A stretch of DNA of 64,000 nucleotides. Source: Clostridiales bacterium (GTDB taxonomy: Bacteria; Bacillota; Clostridia; Oscillospirales; CAG-272). The position numbers and the translations under genes were made by a program. The stretch covers positions 1 through 64,000 of the forward strand of contig JAAZAV010000023.1 of assembly GCA_012514145.1 (NCBI GenBank), read 5' to 3'. Below, in pieces: positions 53,598-62,583 of the stretch. Position 1 is the first letter of the stretch; the number at the start of each line of letters is the position of its first letter. Below the pieces are notes generated by a model. That model searched no databases. It saw nothing but the letters and a program-made list of their open reading frames with translations, and was not told the DNA's origin.

Positions 53598-54362
53598 ATG
53601 GAATATCCGGAATTTCAGGGCAAGACTGCAGTCATAACCGGCGGCGCGTCGGGTATGGGTCTGCTGTCGGGCAAGAACTACGCCAAGAACGGCGCCAACG
53701 TGGTGCTGGTAGATATAAACCGAGAGGCGCTTGACGAGTGCGTGAAGGAAATCGAGGCGTACCCCGCCAACGTACTGGGCGTATGCATCGACATCCGCGA
53801 CTACGACAAGGTCTGCGAAGCCCGCGACAAGGCGGTTGAGCGCTTCGGAACCATTGATATCTTAATAAACGCAGCCGGCGGCGCCGAATGCCGCATATGC
53901 AAGGCTCCTGCGGGTCCCTTTTTCGACATGCCCATAGATATTTACGACTTCGGCATCGACGTGAACTTAAAGGGCGCCCTGTACTTCGACCACGCCTGCA
54001 TGAAGGTAATGGCGGCGCAGAAGAGCGGCGTTATTGTCCACTTCGGCTCGATAACCGGCGAGGAGGGCTGCGGCAAGAACATAGCCTACTCGGCTTCCAA
54101 GTGCGCCCTTATGTACGGCATGAACAAGTCAATAGCCCAGGCCGGGGCGCCCTACAACATCCGCAGCGTAGCCATCGCCCCCGGACCGGTACTCACCCGT
54201 CCCGCCATGGCTAACATGAAGACCATGGTCGGCAGGGCGGCGGAGGTGCAGGAGATAGTCGATATGATCCTCTATGTCACCTCAAAGAAAGGCGCGTTCA
54301 TCAACGGCACCCATATTCTCATGGACGGCGGCAGAGCGGCATGGCAGCACTCGGGCAATTGA
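53598..54362 (+). CDS. Short-chain dehydrogenase/reductase (SDR)
   Basis: A 254-residue classical SDR. The cofactor motif TGGASGMG is at residues 14-21, NAAGG follows strand 4, and the catalytic Tyr and Lys are Y164 and K168 in YSASK, with the Ser in FGSITGEEG. The Asp at the end of strand 2 (LVDINRE) favours NAD over NADP. The ATG at 53598 follows GGGAG; an in-frame ATG at 53577 lacks a ribosome site. It lies between an SBP and a Gfo/Idh enzyme, a typical pairing for stepwise sugar or polyol oxidation. Confidence 0.9.
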   Translation: MEYPEFQGKTAVITGGASGMGLLSGKNYAKNGANVVLVDINREALDECVKEIEAYPANVLGVCIDIRDYDKVCEARDKAVERFGTIDILINAAGGAECRICKAPAGPFFDMPIDIYDFGIDVNLKGALYFDHACMKVMAAQKSGVIVHFGSITGEEGCGKNIAYSASKCALMYGMNKSIAQAGAPYNIRSVAIAPGPVLTRPAMANMKTMVGRAAEVQEIVDMILYVTSKKGAFINGTHILMDGGRAAWQHSGN

Positions 54363-54429
54363 TTTGCCGGCAGTTTTAACACGGATTCTGAATATTACAG
54401 ATTAAAAAAATACAAAGGGGGATAACACT

Positions 54430-55590
54430 GTGAAAGAGTTGAATTTCGGACTTGTGGGCTACAAATTCATGGGCAAAGCCCATTCCAACGCGCTGGCAAG
54501 ACTGGGCATGTTCTTTGACTGCGACGCGGTCGTAAATAAGAAATGCATCTGCGGCAGAGACGAGGAATGGGTGGCGCAGGCGGCTGTCAAGCTGGGCTGG
54601 GAGGGTTACGAGACCTCCTGGGAAAAGCTTGTGAGCCGGAAGGACATCGACGTTATCGACATCACCGCGCCCTCCAACATGCACAAGAGCATCGCCATAG
54701 CCGCCGCCGAGAACGGCAAGCATGTATTCTGCGAAAAGCCGCTGGCGCTGAATCTTGCCGACGCCCGTGAGATGCTGGAGACGGTGAAGCGCGCCGGCGT
54801 GAAGCATCAGATCGGCTTCAACTACCGTTTCGCGCCGGCAATACAGCTGGCGAAACAGATTATAGACGCCGGCAAGTTAGGCGCCATACGCCATGTCAGG
54901 GCGTCATATCTGCAGGACTTCATCACCGACCCCGAATTCCCGCTGGTTTGGCGGCTGCAGAAGTCCATATGCGGCTCGGGCTCACTCGGCGACCTGGGAG
55001 CCCACTTCATCGACCTCTCCCGCTTCCTTGTGGGCGATTTCAAGTCGGTCATGGGCATTCAGAAGACCTTCATCAAGAGCCGCCCCCTGGTGGAGCGCAT
55101 GGAAGGTCTTACAGCCAACGCCAGGGCGGACGCGCCCCGGGGCGAAGTGGATGTTGACGACGGCACGGTATTCATATCCGAGTTTGAGAACGGCGCTCTC
55201 GGAGTGTTCGAGGCGACCCGCTTCTCCGCCGGTCACAAGAACGACCTCTTTATCGAGGTTTCGGGCGACCGGGGCAGCGTCCGTTTCTCCTTTGAGCGCA
55301 TGAACGAGCTGCAGTTCTATTCGGCTGACGACGAGGAAGGGCTGCAGGGCTTCCGTCTCATCCAGGCCAGCGAAGGCGGCCATCCCTACATGTCTCACTG
55401 GTGGCCGGTAGGTCACGTCATCGGCTACGAACACACCTTCGTCCACGAGATGTACGAGTTCGTGCAGGCGATAGCCAATGATACGCCCACCTGTCCCGAT
55501 TTCTCGGACGGCGTTGAATGCTCGCGCATCATCGAGGCGGTGGAACTCTCCGCCCAGCGCCGCGCCATGGTGGACATAGCCGCGCTGTAA
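54430..55590 (+). CDS. Gfo/Idh/MocA family oxidoreductase
   Basis: A 386-residue NAD(P)-dependent dehydrogenase starting with GTG, preceded by AAAGGGGG. The Rossmann turn is unusual: GLVGYKFMGKAHSNA, with Tyr-Lys in place of the common second Gly region. CEKPLALN carries the family EKP motif, and LGDLGAHFIDLSRFLVG holds the catalytic Asp/His helix. This resembles the myo-inositol-dehydrogenase-like branch with the YKFMGKAHS signature. It is the last gene of the SBP/SDR operon and is followed by a terminator. It shares little with the other Gfo/Idh enzyme at 17747. Confidence 0.88.
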   Translation: MKELNFGLVGYKFMGKAHSNALARLGMFFDCDAVVNKKCICGRDEEWVAQAAVKLGWEGYETSWEKLVSRKDIDVIDITAPSNMHKSIAIAAAENGKHVFCEKPLALNLADAREMLETVKRAGVKHQIGFNYRFAPAIQLAKQIIDAGKLGAIRHVRASYLQDFITDPEFPLVWRLQKSICGSGSLGDLGAHFIDLSRFLVGDFKSVMGIQKTFIKSRPLVERMEGLTANARADAPRGEVDVDDGTVFISEFENGALGVFEATRFSAGHKNDLFIEVSGDRGSVRFSFERMNELQFYSADDEEGLQGFRLIQASEGGHPYMSHWWPVGHVIGYEHTFVHEMYEFVQAIANDTPTCPDFSDGVECSRIIEAVELSAQRRAMVDIAAL

Positions 55591-55615
55591 TGCTGTAATA
55601 ATATCGCTGTAAGTC

Positions 55616-55651
55616 AGAGCCGCTCCGGTTTATTTCGGGGCGGCTCTTTGC
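55616..55651. terminator. Terminator after the SBP/SDR/Gfo-Idh operon
   Basis: A 12-bp stem (arms AGAGCCGCTCCG and CGGGGCGGCTCT, one G-U pair) is followed by a modest T-rich tail. It lies between convergent genes. Confidence 0.75.
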
Positions 55652-55700
55652 TTTCGGGGTATTATATTTCCCCCGCTGAAAATCAATTCTTTTTAATATA

Positions 55701-56975
55701 TTAATATCCTATGGCGTAGAGATAGGCGTCGCACAGTGTTACCCGCATCCGCAGCGGCCTGCCCGTCAGTGACGATAGGTCAACGGGCGCGTCAAGCTCG
55801 TTGCCGAAGAGCTCGAAGGACATGCCCTCGACAGGGCTGCCGTCGGGGTTCAGCAGGTCGACGAAAAGCGAGCCGAGAGCCGAGGTGTTGTAGTTGAAGG
55901 TGAGCTTTCCGCCCTCAAGCCGGAAGGTCTTTGTGACAAAGTATCCGTCGGCGGAATAGGCGTATCCCAGCCTCATGCGGGGAACGGCGTAACGCACCAT
56001 GGAACAGTCGTCCCAGCAATAGTGGTCGGAGATGTAGACCGAGAAGCTGTCGTTTTTGTCGACAATACCTGCCGAGACTATGAAATTGCGCTGAGTCCAC
56101 TGGCGTTTGTCAAGCCCGGGGTAGATCCAGGGGCGGGCGTCACGCATGAGCCAGTCGTGACCGTCGCGGCTCGAGAGCAGCACGCAATCGGACACGCCGA
56201 CATTCGGATGCTCGTCCACCTTCTTTCGGGCGGGATTGAAGCGCATGGGTATCGAGACATACATATGCTCGGCGCCGGGTATGGGGCGGGTGGCGTTGGT
56301 GTAGAAGTGCATTGTCGGCTCACAGCCCGAGTAGCTGTTGGGCTGCTGGGGCGACCAGTTTATGAAATCCGTTGAGGTGCAGCCCTGAATGGCGCGCAGT
56401 CCGCTGTACCCGTCCCCCGTCCAGTAGCGGGAATAGCAGCGATAGACGCCCTTGATATTGTCGAAGAACACCGTATTGAGCGAGTCGAAAAGACCGTCGG
56501 TTATTACCGGTTCGTCGCGCATCAGACGCCATTCGATGCCGTCGGGCGAAACATAGGCTAAAAGGGTCTCATTAGGTCCCAGTCCCAGCGCCTTGAAGCG
56601 CTCATCCTCCCGGCAGGCGGGATTGGTGTCATAGAAGGGGGCGAAATTGTGGCATGAGGGACTGTCCTTGAGCACGATGTTGCGGTCGCCCGTCTCGGCG
56701 CGGGTGAAGTGTATGCCGTCGTCGCTGAGGGCGAGACAGGTATACTGCTTCGAGCAGTCCCAGAGAGGCGCGCCCCGGTAGTAGAGATAGACCTTCCCGG
56801 TGACGGGATGCTGTATCGCCGTCTGATAAGTGCAGGCGATGCCCTCCCAGGGCATGTCCATCGGCAGCGAGACCTCCATCCTCTGCGGACGGTTCAGGTC
56901 AAGGGTGATGCCGTGCGAATATTCAAACAGAAAATCGTCCAGCAGCAGCTCGTTTTTGTTCCCCAGTGTCAGCAT
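55701..56975 (-). CDS. Five-bladed propeller glycosidase-like protein (GH32/GH43-like)
   Basis: A 424-residue cytoplasmic protein. The opening LLLDDFLFEYSHGI and the blade motifs ALSDDGIHFTRAE, AYVSPDGIEWRLM, SRDGHDWLM and YAYSADGYFV form the repeated Ser/Asp box of glycosidase propellers. A C-terminal beta-sandwich (about 335-424), like that of GH32 enzymes, carries SLFVDLLNPDG. I cannot assign a family number. GGGAGGA lies before the ATG. The HIT-family gene is 70 bases upstream in the same direction, so they may share a transcript. Confidence 0.65.
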   Translation of the reverse strand: MLTLGNKNELLLDDFLFEYSHGITLDLNRPQRMEVSLPMDMPWEGIACTYQTAIQHPVTGKVYLYYRGAPLWDCSKQYTCLALSDDGIHFTRAETGDRNIVLKDSPSCHNFAPFYDTNPACREDERFKALGLGPNETLLAYVSPDGIEWRLMRDEPVITDGLFDSLNTVFFDNIKGVYRCYSRYWTGDGYSGLRAIQGCTSTDFINWSPQQPNSYSGCEPTMHFYTNATRPIPGAEHMYVSIPMRFNPARKKVDEHPNVGVSDCVLLSSRDGHDWLMRDARPWIYPGLDKRQWTQRNFIVSAGIVDKNDSFSVYISDHYCWDDCSMVRYAVPRMRLGYAYSADGYFVTKTFRLEGGKLTFNYNTSALGSLFVDLLNPDGSPVEGMSFELFGNELDAPVDLSSLTGRPLRMRVTLCDAYLYAIGY

Positions 56976-57045
56976 TATATTCCTCCCGTTGTTAATTTAT
57001 CGTGTGGAAAGCATGTATGCGGCGTTCCGGATCGATACGCCCGGG

Positions 57046-57384
57046 TTATGCCATGCGGTCGGAGAGCTGCGCGCCGCCGAGAATGTGGAAATGCAGATGC
57101 TTCACCGACTGGCAGGCGTCGGGGCCGCAGTTGGTGATGACGCGGTAGCCCTTCTTCAGCCCGCAGGCGGCGGCGATTTCGGGAATCTTTACGAAAATAT
57201 GCGCCACCGATGAGGAGTTTGAGGGATTTACCTCGTCAGCCGAGGCGATATGCGCCTTGGGTACAACCAGCACATGAACCGGCGCCTGGGGGTTGATGTC
57301 GCGGAAAGCGAAGATTATGTCGTCCTCGTAAACCTTCGACGAGGGGATATCGCCGGCGATGATTTTACAGAAAAGGCAGTCCAT
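57046..57384 (-). CDS. HIT-family nucleotide hydrolase
   Basis: A 112-residue histidine-triad protein that probably hydrolyses adenosine-5'-phosphoramidate-type compounds (HinT group). CLFCKIIAGDIPSSKVYED is the family opening, VVPKAH is conserved, and the triad HLHFHI is at residues 96-101. The frame is open well upstream of 57384, but AAGGAG directly before that ATG and the normal family length of about 112 set the start. It has its own near-consensus promoter, divergent from dihydroorotase. Confidence 0.92.
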   Translation of the reverse strand: MDCLFCKIIAGDIPSSKVYEDDIIFAFRDINPQAPVHVLVVPKAHIASADEVNPSNSSSVAHIFVKIPEIAAACGLKKGYRVITNCGPDACQSVKHLHFHILGGAQLSDRMA

Positions 57385-57453
57385 TTTGTTCTCCTTGTTT
57401 AGTTGTTTCGTTTCGGGCGGGGCTTTCACGCCCTGAATCGTTCTTACGGCTAT

Positions 57454-57482
57454 ATTATAGCATTGTGCGGCGGGCATTTCAA
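57454..57482 (-). promoter_or_regulatory. Leftward promoter of the HIT gene
   Basis: On the minus strand: TTGAAA (57477-57482), a 17-nt spacer and TATAAT (57454-57459). Confidence 0.72.
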
Positions 57483-57500
57483 CACCGAACGAAAAAACTG

Positions 57501-57529
57501 TTGCAATCGGCGGCGGAACGGGATATAAT
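57501..57529 (+). promoter_or_regulatory. Rightward promoter of dihydroorotase
   Basis: TTGCAA (57501-57506), a 17-nt spacer and TATAAT (57524-57529). Confidence 0.7.
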
Positions 57530-57586
57530 GAGCAAAACAATGAATTCGGAAGCATATACCGATATTGCAGGGAGGCATATACCGAA

Positions 57587-58891
57587 ATGGTAATAAGAGG
57601 AGTCACCGCGCTGTTCACCGGCGAGGACGCGGCAAAGGGCTGCGATATACGAGTTGAAAACGGCAGGATAGCCGAGGTGGGCGAGATTGCACGCACCCGG
57701 GGCGAGAGGTGCATTGAGGGGGGAGGTCTCTACGCCGCTCCGGCGCTGGTTGACCTTCATGTGCATCTGCGGGAGCCGGGTTTTGAGCATAAGGAAGATA
57801 TCGCCTCGGGCACGCTTGCGGCGGCGGCGGGGGGATTCGGAAGCGTGGTTGCCATGCCCAACACAAAGCCGGTGACCGACAATCCCGAAACGCTTAACTA
57901 TGTTCTTGACCGCGCCGCCAAAGTCGGGAGCTGCCGGGTATTTCCGGCTGCCGCCATAACGGTAGGGCAGGCGGGCAGAGTTCCCGTGGATTTCAAAGCG
58001 CTGCACGAGGCGGGAGCGGTGGCATTCAGCGACGACGGCCATCCGGTAGCCGACTCGGCGGTAATGTATGAAGCAATGAAAATCTGCGCCCGGCATGATT
58101 ATCTTATAATCACCCACCCCGAGGAACTTTCCCTCTGCGGAGTCACCATAAATGAAGGCAGAATTTCAAAACGGCTCGGGCTGAGGGGCACGCCCAACAT
58201 AGCCGAAGACCTGATGATCGCCCGGGATATCATGCTCGCCGAGGCGACCGGCTGCCGGCTGCATGTGGCGCATATATCCACCGAGGGGGGAATGCGCCTT
58301 GTGCGGGAGGCGAAGGCGCGGGGAGTGCGGGTCACCTGCGAGACCTGTCCCCACTACTTCACGCTCACCGACGAGGATGTGCTCTATCACGGTCCCGACG
58401 CAAAGATGAACCCGCCGCTGCGCTCCCGCGCCGACCGGGATGCGGTTATAGCGGCGATTGCCGACGGCACGGTGGACTGCATTACCACCGACCACGCCCC
58501 CCACGCCGAACGGGAGAAGTATCCCCGGGGAAAGGGAATCATACCCGACGACGGCAGTCTTGTGGACGGCAAAGCCTTCTCCGAGGCGCCCAACGGCATC
58601 ATAGGGCTTCAGACCTCATTTGCCCTCGGCATGACATTCTTAGTGGAGGCGGGGCATATCACCCTCGAACGGCTGATCGAACTGATGTCTGTCAATCCCG
58701 CCGGGATAATCGGTCGGGAGGCGTCTCTCAGAGCAGGCGCCGATGCCGATATCGTGGTATTCTCACCGGATGAGAACTTCGTGCTCAGCCGTTCACTCCT
58801 GCGAAGCAAATCTTCCAACACGCCCTTCATGGGTCTGCCCCTTCGCGGCGCGGTGCGGAACTTAGTCGTCGGCGGTCGGAGAGTGATATAA
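57587..58891 (+). CDS. pyrC: Dihydroorotase
   Basis: A 434-residue class I dihydroorotase for pyrimidine synthesis (carbamoyl-aspartate to dihydroorotate). The metal site begins DLHVHLREPG (H58, H60), and GFGSVVAMPNTKPVTD carries the substrate Asn. The later metal ligands are in THPEE, LHVAHIST and TTDHAPH. Length and motifs are normal. GGGAGG lies upstream of the ATG. It is a single gene between its own promoter and a terminator; no other pyr genes are in the window. Allantoinase or hydantoinase is a less likely alternative. Confidence 0.9.
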   Translation: MVIRGVTALFTGEDAAKGCDIRVENGRIAEVGEIARTRGERCIEGGGLYAAPALVDLHVHLREPGFEHKEDIASGTLAAAAGGFGSVVAMPNTKPVTDNPETLNYVLDRAAKVGSCRVFPAAAITVGQAGRVPVDFKALHEAGAVAFSDDGHPVADSAVMYEAMKICARHDYLIITHPEELSLCGVTINEGRISKRLGLRGTPNIAEDLMIARDIMLAEATGCRLHVAHISTEGGMRLVREAKARGVRVTCETCPHYFTLTDEDVLYHGPDAKMNPPLRSRADRDAVIAAIADGTVDCITTDHAPHAEREKYPRGKGIIPDDGSLVDGKAFSEAPNGIIGLQTSFALGMTFLVEAGHITLERLIELMSVNPAGIIGREASLRAGADADIVVFSPDENFVLSRSLLRSKSSNTPFMGLPLRGAVRNLVVGGRRVI

Positions 58892-58896
58892 ATAAC

Positions 58897-58930
58897 CGGC
58901 AGCCCGCTGATGCGGGCTGCCGTTATTATA
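58897..58930. terminator. Bidirectional terminator, pyrC versus RNA methyltransferase
   Basis: A perfect 11-bp GC stem (CGGCAGCCCGC, loop TGAT, GCGGGCTGCCG) is flanked by ATAA and TTAT. It lies between convergent genes. Confidence 0.82.
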
Positions 58931-58945
58931 TCATCCGTCAGCCGG

Positions 58946-59755
58946 TCAATGAATATACTGGCGCACTTCTCCGCCGGTTCTTCGGGTGACCTCAAAAGCC
59001 AAAATCGCCGTCGCCGATGCGGCGGAGAGGGAGGCGTTGTACTGCCTGCCGTAGTCGATGCGGACAATAGTATCGGCGCGGTTAAGCAGGGCGGAGGAAA
59101 TTCCCCGCCGCTCGCCGCCCACCACAAGGAAAATCGGGCGGGACATGTCGGCATCGGCTAAGGGGACGGAATTCTTGACATCGGCGCAGACTGTGCGCAG
59201 ACCGTAAGACTTCAGATATTCGGACGCCGCCGCGCCCTCGGAGACATACATGGGCATAAGCTCGGAGGCGCCCGCGGAGGAGCGGCAGACAATGCCCGCG
59301 GCGCTCATCCAGCTTCGGGGAGGCAGAATCACGGCGTCCGCTCCCGCCGCCCAGAGCGAACGCAGGGCATAGCCGAAGTTATAGGGGTCCTCAATACCCT
59401 CAAGCATGGCGGCGAAGCAGCCCTCGCCGGGCTTGAAGTCGGTGATTGGCGGTATGGTGCGCCCGGTACAGAGCGCCAGCAGTCCGCCGTGGGATGAGCC
59501 AAGCGCAAGAGCCTCTACATCGGCTGTGGGCAGGGTCTCGACAGTAAAGCCCTGTTCCTCGGCGCGGTGCCGCAGCCACCCGAGCTCCCCTTTGCGGGCG
59601 GAGGTTTTCGCCTCGTCGCAGTAGATTTTAGTAATCTTCCGATCGCTCAGCCCGGTGGCGGCGGCCTCGATAAGTGAACGTATCGAGGTTATGCCTTCGA
59701 ATACCGTCTCGCCCGATGTCATACCGGCTTCGATTTTTTCGGTTTCTTTTTTCAT
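58946..59755 (-). CDS. SpoU/TrmH-family RNA 2'-O-methyltransferase
   Basis: A 269-residue methyltransferase of the SPOUT class. An N-terminal substrate-binding domain (about 15-100) is followed by the knotted catalytic domain: motif 1 EGIEDPYNFGYALRS with the conserved Asn, motif 2 FLVVGGERRGIS and motif 3 YNASLSAASATAILAFE. Relatives methylate ribose in 23S rRNA or tRNA; the exact target is uncertain. The start codon overlaps the stop of the upstream decarboxylase gene (ATGA), so the two are co-translated. Confidence 0.88.
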   Translation of the reverse strand: MKKETEKIEAGMTSGETVFEGITSIRSLIEAAATGLSDRKITKIYCDEAKTSARKGELGWLRHRAEEQGFTVETLPTADVEALALGSSHGGLLALCTGRTIPPITDFKPGEGCFAAMLEGIEDPYNFGYALRSLWAAGADAVILPPRSWMSAAGIVCRSSAGASELMPMYVSEGAAASEYLKSYGLRTVCADVKNSVPLADADMSRPIFLVVGGERRGISSALLNRADTIVRIDYGRQYNASLSAASATAILAFEVTRRTGGEVRQYIH

Positions 59756-61116
59756 GTCTTTTCTATAATTTCATATCCCCGGCGGACGACGTTAATTTTG
59801 TCTATGCCGAAATATTCAAACAGCTTTACGGCGCCGGCAGTGACAATCTCGCCGCAGACGGCTATGGGTACGGCGGGCGGGCAGGACACGGCGGGGTCGG
59901 AGAGAACTCGCCCCTCGCCCTCGGCGGCGGGTATGGTCTCGGAGGGGGCAAGCAGCGCCTCCCGCGGCGACATTCCTGCGGCGAGGACGGGCAGGTGCAA
60001 AGCCGGCATCTGCCGCCGCAGCGGTTCCCGCGCTCCGATTTTAAGCAGTGCATCGGCGGCGCGGTCAATATCCCCGGCGTTGTTTGAAGGGGTGAACATC
60101 ATTACAAGATTGTCCCGATCCGCCATCTCGCAGACTATCCCGTCAAGTGAGGCGGCAAGCGCGTTCCCGTCCCGGCCGGACGCGGGGGCGTCTATCGTGA
60201 TGCGCAGCGGGTCGCCGCCATACAGAACAAAACCGCCCTCCGACAGCCGGGCTTTTGCCTTGCTTACATCGGATACGCAGTCGGAAAGCTCCCGCCGGTA
60301 GGAGCCTGTAAGCGATGAATTTAACAGGTCGAGGGAGCGCAGCAGCAGATAAGAAGGGCTGGTTGTAGCAAAGAGCGCCATCGCGCGTTCGGCATTATCC
60401 GCAAACAGTCCGGCCGCCGCGCCGTCGCCGATATGCAGATATCCGCATCCGGTGAGGGCATGGAGCGTCTTATGAGCCGAGTCGCAGCAGATATCCGCGC
60501 CGAGAGCTATGGGGTGCCGGGAAGGTTCGAGGAAAGCAAGATAAGCGCCGTGGGCGTTGTCGACGGCTAACAGAACGCCGTGACACCGGCAGACCTCACT
60601 CAATCCCGCTATGTCGGCTATGCTGCCGAGATAGTCGGGGGAGGTGATAAACACCGCGGCGGGAGGATTATCCGCCCGTTCGCTTAGCAGGCTGTCCAGC
60701 CGTTCGGGGGTCAGGCGGCAGGTGAGAAAACTGCAATCGGTCGGATATATCCAATCAACACCGATATCCAGCAGCGCACAGGCGGTAATAAATACCCGGT
60801 GGGCGTTGCGGCAGGCGAGCAGCCGGCAGGGCTTTCCCAAAGACTCAGCGTACAGGCGTATCAGAAAGAGCATCCCCCGTATCGAAAGAGAGGAACCCTC
60901 GGTGGAGTAGACGGTGCGCCGGCTGCCGAACAGCCGTGCGGCGTTCTCCTCGCTTTCCCGGATTATGCCGCGGGATGAATATAACACATCGGCGCCGGGA
61001 ATCTCGGTTATATCGAGAGCCTCAATATCCCCTTTTCCCTTGTGACCGGGCATATGGGCGCGGATTGTCTGCTTTTTTGCGTATTCGTCGATAAAATCGG
61101 CTATGGGAGTGTTCAT
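59752..61116 (-). CDS. Orn/Lys/Arg decarboxylase-family PLP enzyme
   Basis: A 454-residue PLP-dependent decarboxylase of the SpeA/YaaO type. MPGHKGKG near residue 22 and the PLP lysine in SAHKTLHALTG (around residue 215) are family signatures; DNAHGAYL precedes it. The C-terminal decarboxylase domain (about 370-454) is present. Such enzymes make agmatine, cadaverine or putrescine; which one is not decidable here. At 454 residues it is in the short class seen in Firmicutes. It starts six bases after the stop of the SBP-like gene and overlaps the methyltransferase, so three unrelated functions are chained in one transcript. Confidence 0.87.
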   Translation of the reverse strand: MNTPIADFIDEYAKKQTIRAHMPGHKGKGDIEALDITEIPGADVLYSSRGIIRESEENAARLFGSRRTVYSTEGSSLSIRGMLFLIRLYAESLGKPCRLLACRNAHRVFITACALLDIGVDWIYPTDCSFLTCRLTPERLDSLLSERADNPPAAVFITSPDYLGSIADIAGLSEVCRCHGVLLAVDNAHGAYLAFLEPSRHPIALGADICCDSAHKTLHALTGCGYLHIGDGAAAGLFADNAERAMALFATTSPSYLLLRSLDLLNSSLTGSYRRELSDCVSDVSKAKARLSEGGFVLYGGDPLRITIDAPASGRDGNALAASLDGIVCEMADRDNLVMMFTPSNNAGDIDRAADALLKIGAREPLRRQMPALHLPVLAAGMSPREALLAPSETIPAAEGEGRVLSDPAVSCPPAVPIAVCGEIVTAGAVKLFEYFGIDKINVVRRGYEIIEKT

Positions 61117-61122
61117 TTTAAC

Positions 61123-62565
61123 TCAGAATCCGTTGTGCATGGATATCTCGACCGCCCATTTCGCCGAAGCCTTTTCGTAGAAGGCGGTGAATGAAGCTCC
61201 CACCCGTTCGGGGTCGAGAATATCGTGGGGCGGCGTGTCGTAGAGCCGCGACCAGAGGGCATCGTATGATGCGGTGACCGAGGAGGCGGCAAGGTTCAGC
61301 ATCTCCCGGGTGTCGGCATCCCGTGCGGTGCGCCCAAGCAGGGCGTTTTCCAGATACACCGGGTTCACCGCGAGACTGCCGTAGTGGCAGAGTGCGGTAA
61401 TGGTTGACGCCGAAAGTTCAAGCCCGTCGCCGCTAACATTGGCGGGGACAAAGAGCCCAACCGCCGAGAAGGGCAGCTGACCGGCATAGCCGTCCTCATA
61501 TTCGGCGTACTTCGGATAAGGCAGAACGCTCCAGTCGATGTCCGAGTGGCGCAGCGTTTCGGTATAGCTTAGAGACGCGCCGCAGAAGAGGGAACGCCCC
61601 TCGGTAAAGGGCGCGTTCGCGGCGGTTTTGGAGCCCATGGAGACCCAGCTTATACGCGCGTCGGCGGTGAGGGCTTCAACCTTTTCGTATATGTTGATCA
61701 TACGCTCATCGGCGGGAAGAACAACAACCCTTCCGCCGTCGCAGACCAGGGCGTGGCAGTCGGCGGAGCCGAGAAAGGCGCGGTTTATTGAGTGCACCGC
61801 CACATAGCCGAAGCGGTCGATCTCGGGATCGGCTTCGCCGTCGGCGTCAAGGTCGGAGGCGGCGGCGCGGGCATAGTCAAGCATGCTGTCAAGGGTCCAG
61901 GCGCCCTTCCGCACGAGCGGCGCGGGATTGTCAAGCCCCAATATCTCCAGCATTCCCCGGTTGATGAAGAGAGCGTAGGCTTCGCGCACGGCAGATAGAC
62001 TGCCGCCGCCGATAAGCCCGTAGAGCCTGCCGCCGGGTGTGGCATCGCAGAGCCCGGGCACGGCGAATTTCAGCGCGTGGTCGATGTAGGGCAGCGGCAT
62101 GAGGTCGAGCCACAGTTCCTCGGCGGCAAGGGGATGACAGAAGCCGGACACGCCCGCCGCCAGGTCATAGCCCTGACCCGCGAGCACCGAATTTCGCACC
62201 TCCGAGCAGTAGACGTCATAGTTTTTCGATGAAGCGCCGGGGCGGGTGACCGATTCAACAGAGATTTCAAGCTCCTGTTCGACTTTCAGAAGACGGTTGA
62301 ACACCGCGTCGTTCACCGCCTCGCCGTTAAGTTCCTCCGAGACAAATTCGAAGTTATGGCTCTCCTCGGTGAGCATGGTAAGGGAAGCGCCTCCGAAGTC
62401 GGGCATATCGGGCAGCGAAGGGATGTTGTCCTCCGTCTCGGCAGGGGGGCGGTGAGCCGAGGCGGCAGCGATTACCGTTACGGTGACCGCCGCCGCCAGC
62501 AGGATAAGCGCGATTACGGGCGCCGTGAATGTTTTGCGGCGCGTCGGGTGATTTTCTGACTGCAT
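61123..62565 (-). CDS. Membrane-anchored SBP-like protein, paralog 9
   Basis: A 480-residue member of the SBP family that differs at the N-terminus. A basic stretch (RRK) and a hydrophobic segment (about residues 14-36) have no Cys-containing lipobox, so it is probably anchored by an uncleaved transmembrane helix or cleaved by signal peptidase I. The core is otherwise standard: PDFGG, NDAVFNR, DLDADG loop near residue 238, and the proline block VLPYPKYAEYE in place of DEAQ. No clear ribosome site is visible. It lies 18 bases after the large membrane protein at the right edge, so the two may form a surface pair. Confidence 0.8.
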   Translation of the reverse strand: MQSENHPTRRKTFTAPVIALILLAAAVTVTVIAAASAHRPPAETEDNIPSLPDMPDFGGASLTMLTEESHNFEFVSEELNGEAVNDAVFNRLLKVEQELEISVESVTRPGASSKNYDVYCSEVRNSVLAGQGYDLAAGVSGFCHPLAAEELWLDLMPLPYIDHALKFAVPGLCDATPGGRLYGLIGGGSLSAVREAYALFINRGMLEILGLDNPAPLVRKGAWTLDSMLDYARAAASDLDADGEADPEIDRFGYVAVHSINRAFLGSADCHALVCDGGRVVVLPADERMINIYEKVEALTADARISWVSMGSKTAANAPFTEGRSLFCGASLSYTETLRHSDIDWSVLPYPKYAEYEDGYAGQLPFSAVGLFVPANVSGDGLELSASTITALCHYGSLAVNPVYLENALLGRTARDADTREMLNLAASSVTASYDALWSRLYDTPPHDILDPERVGASFTAFYEKASAKWAVEISMHNGF

Positions 62566-62583
62566 ATGTTTATATCAATTATG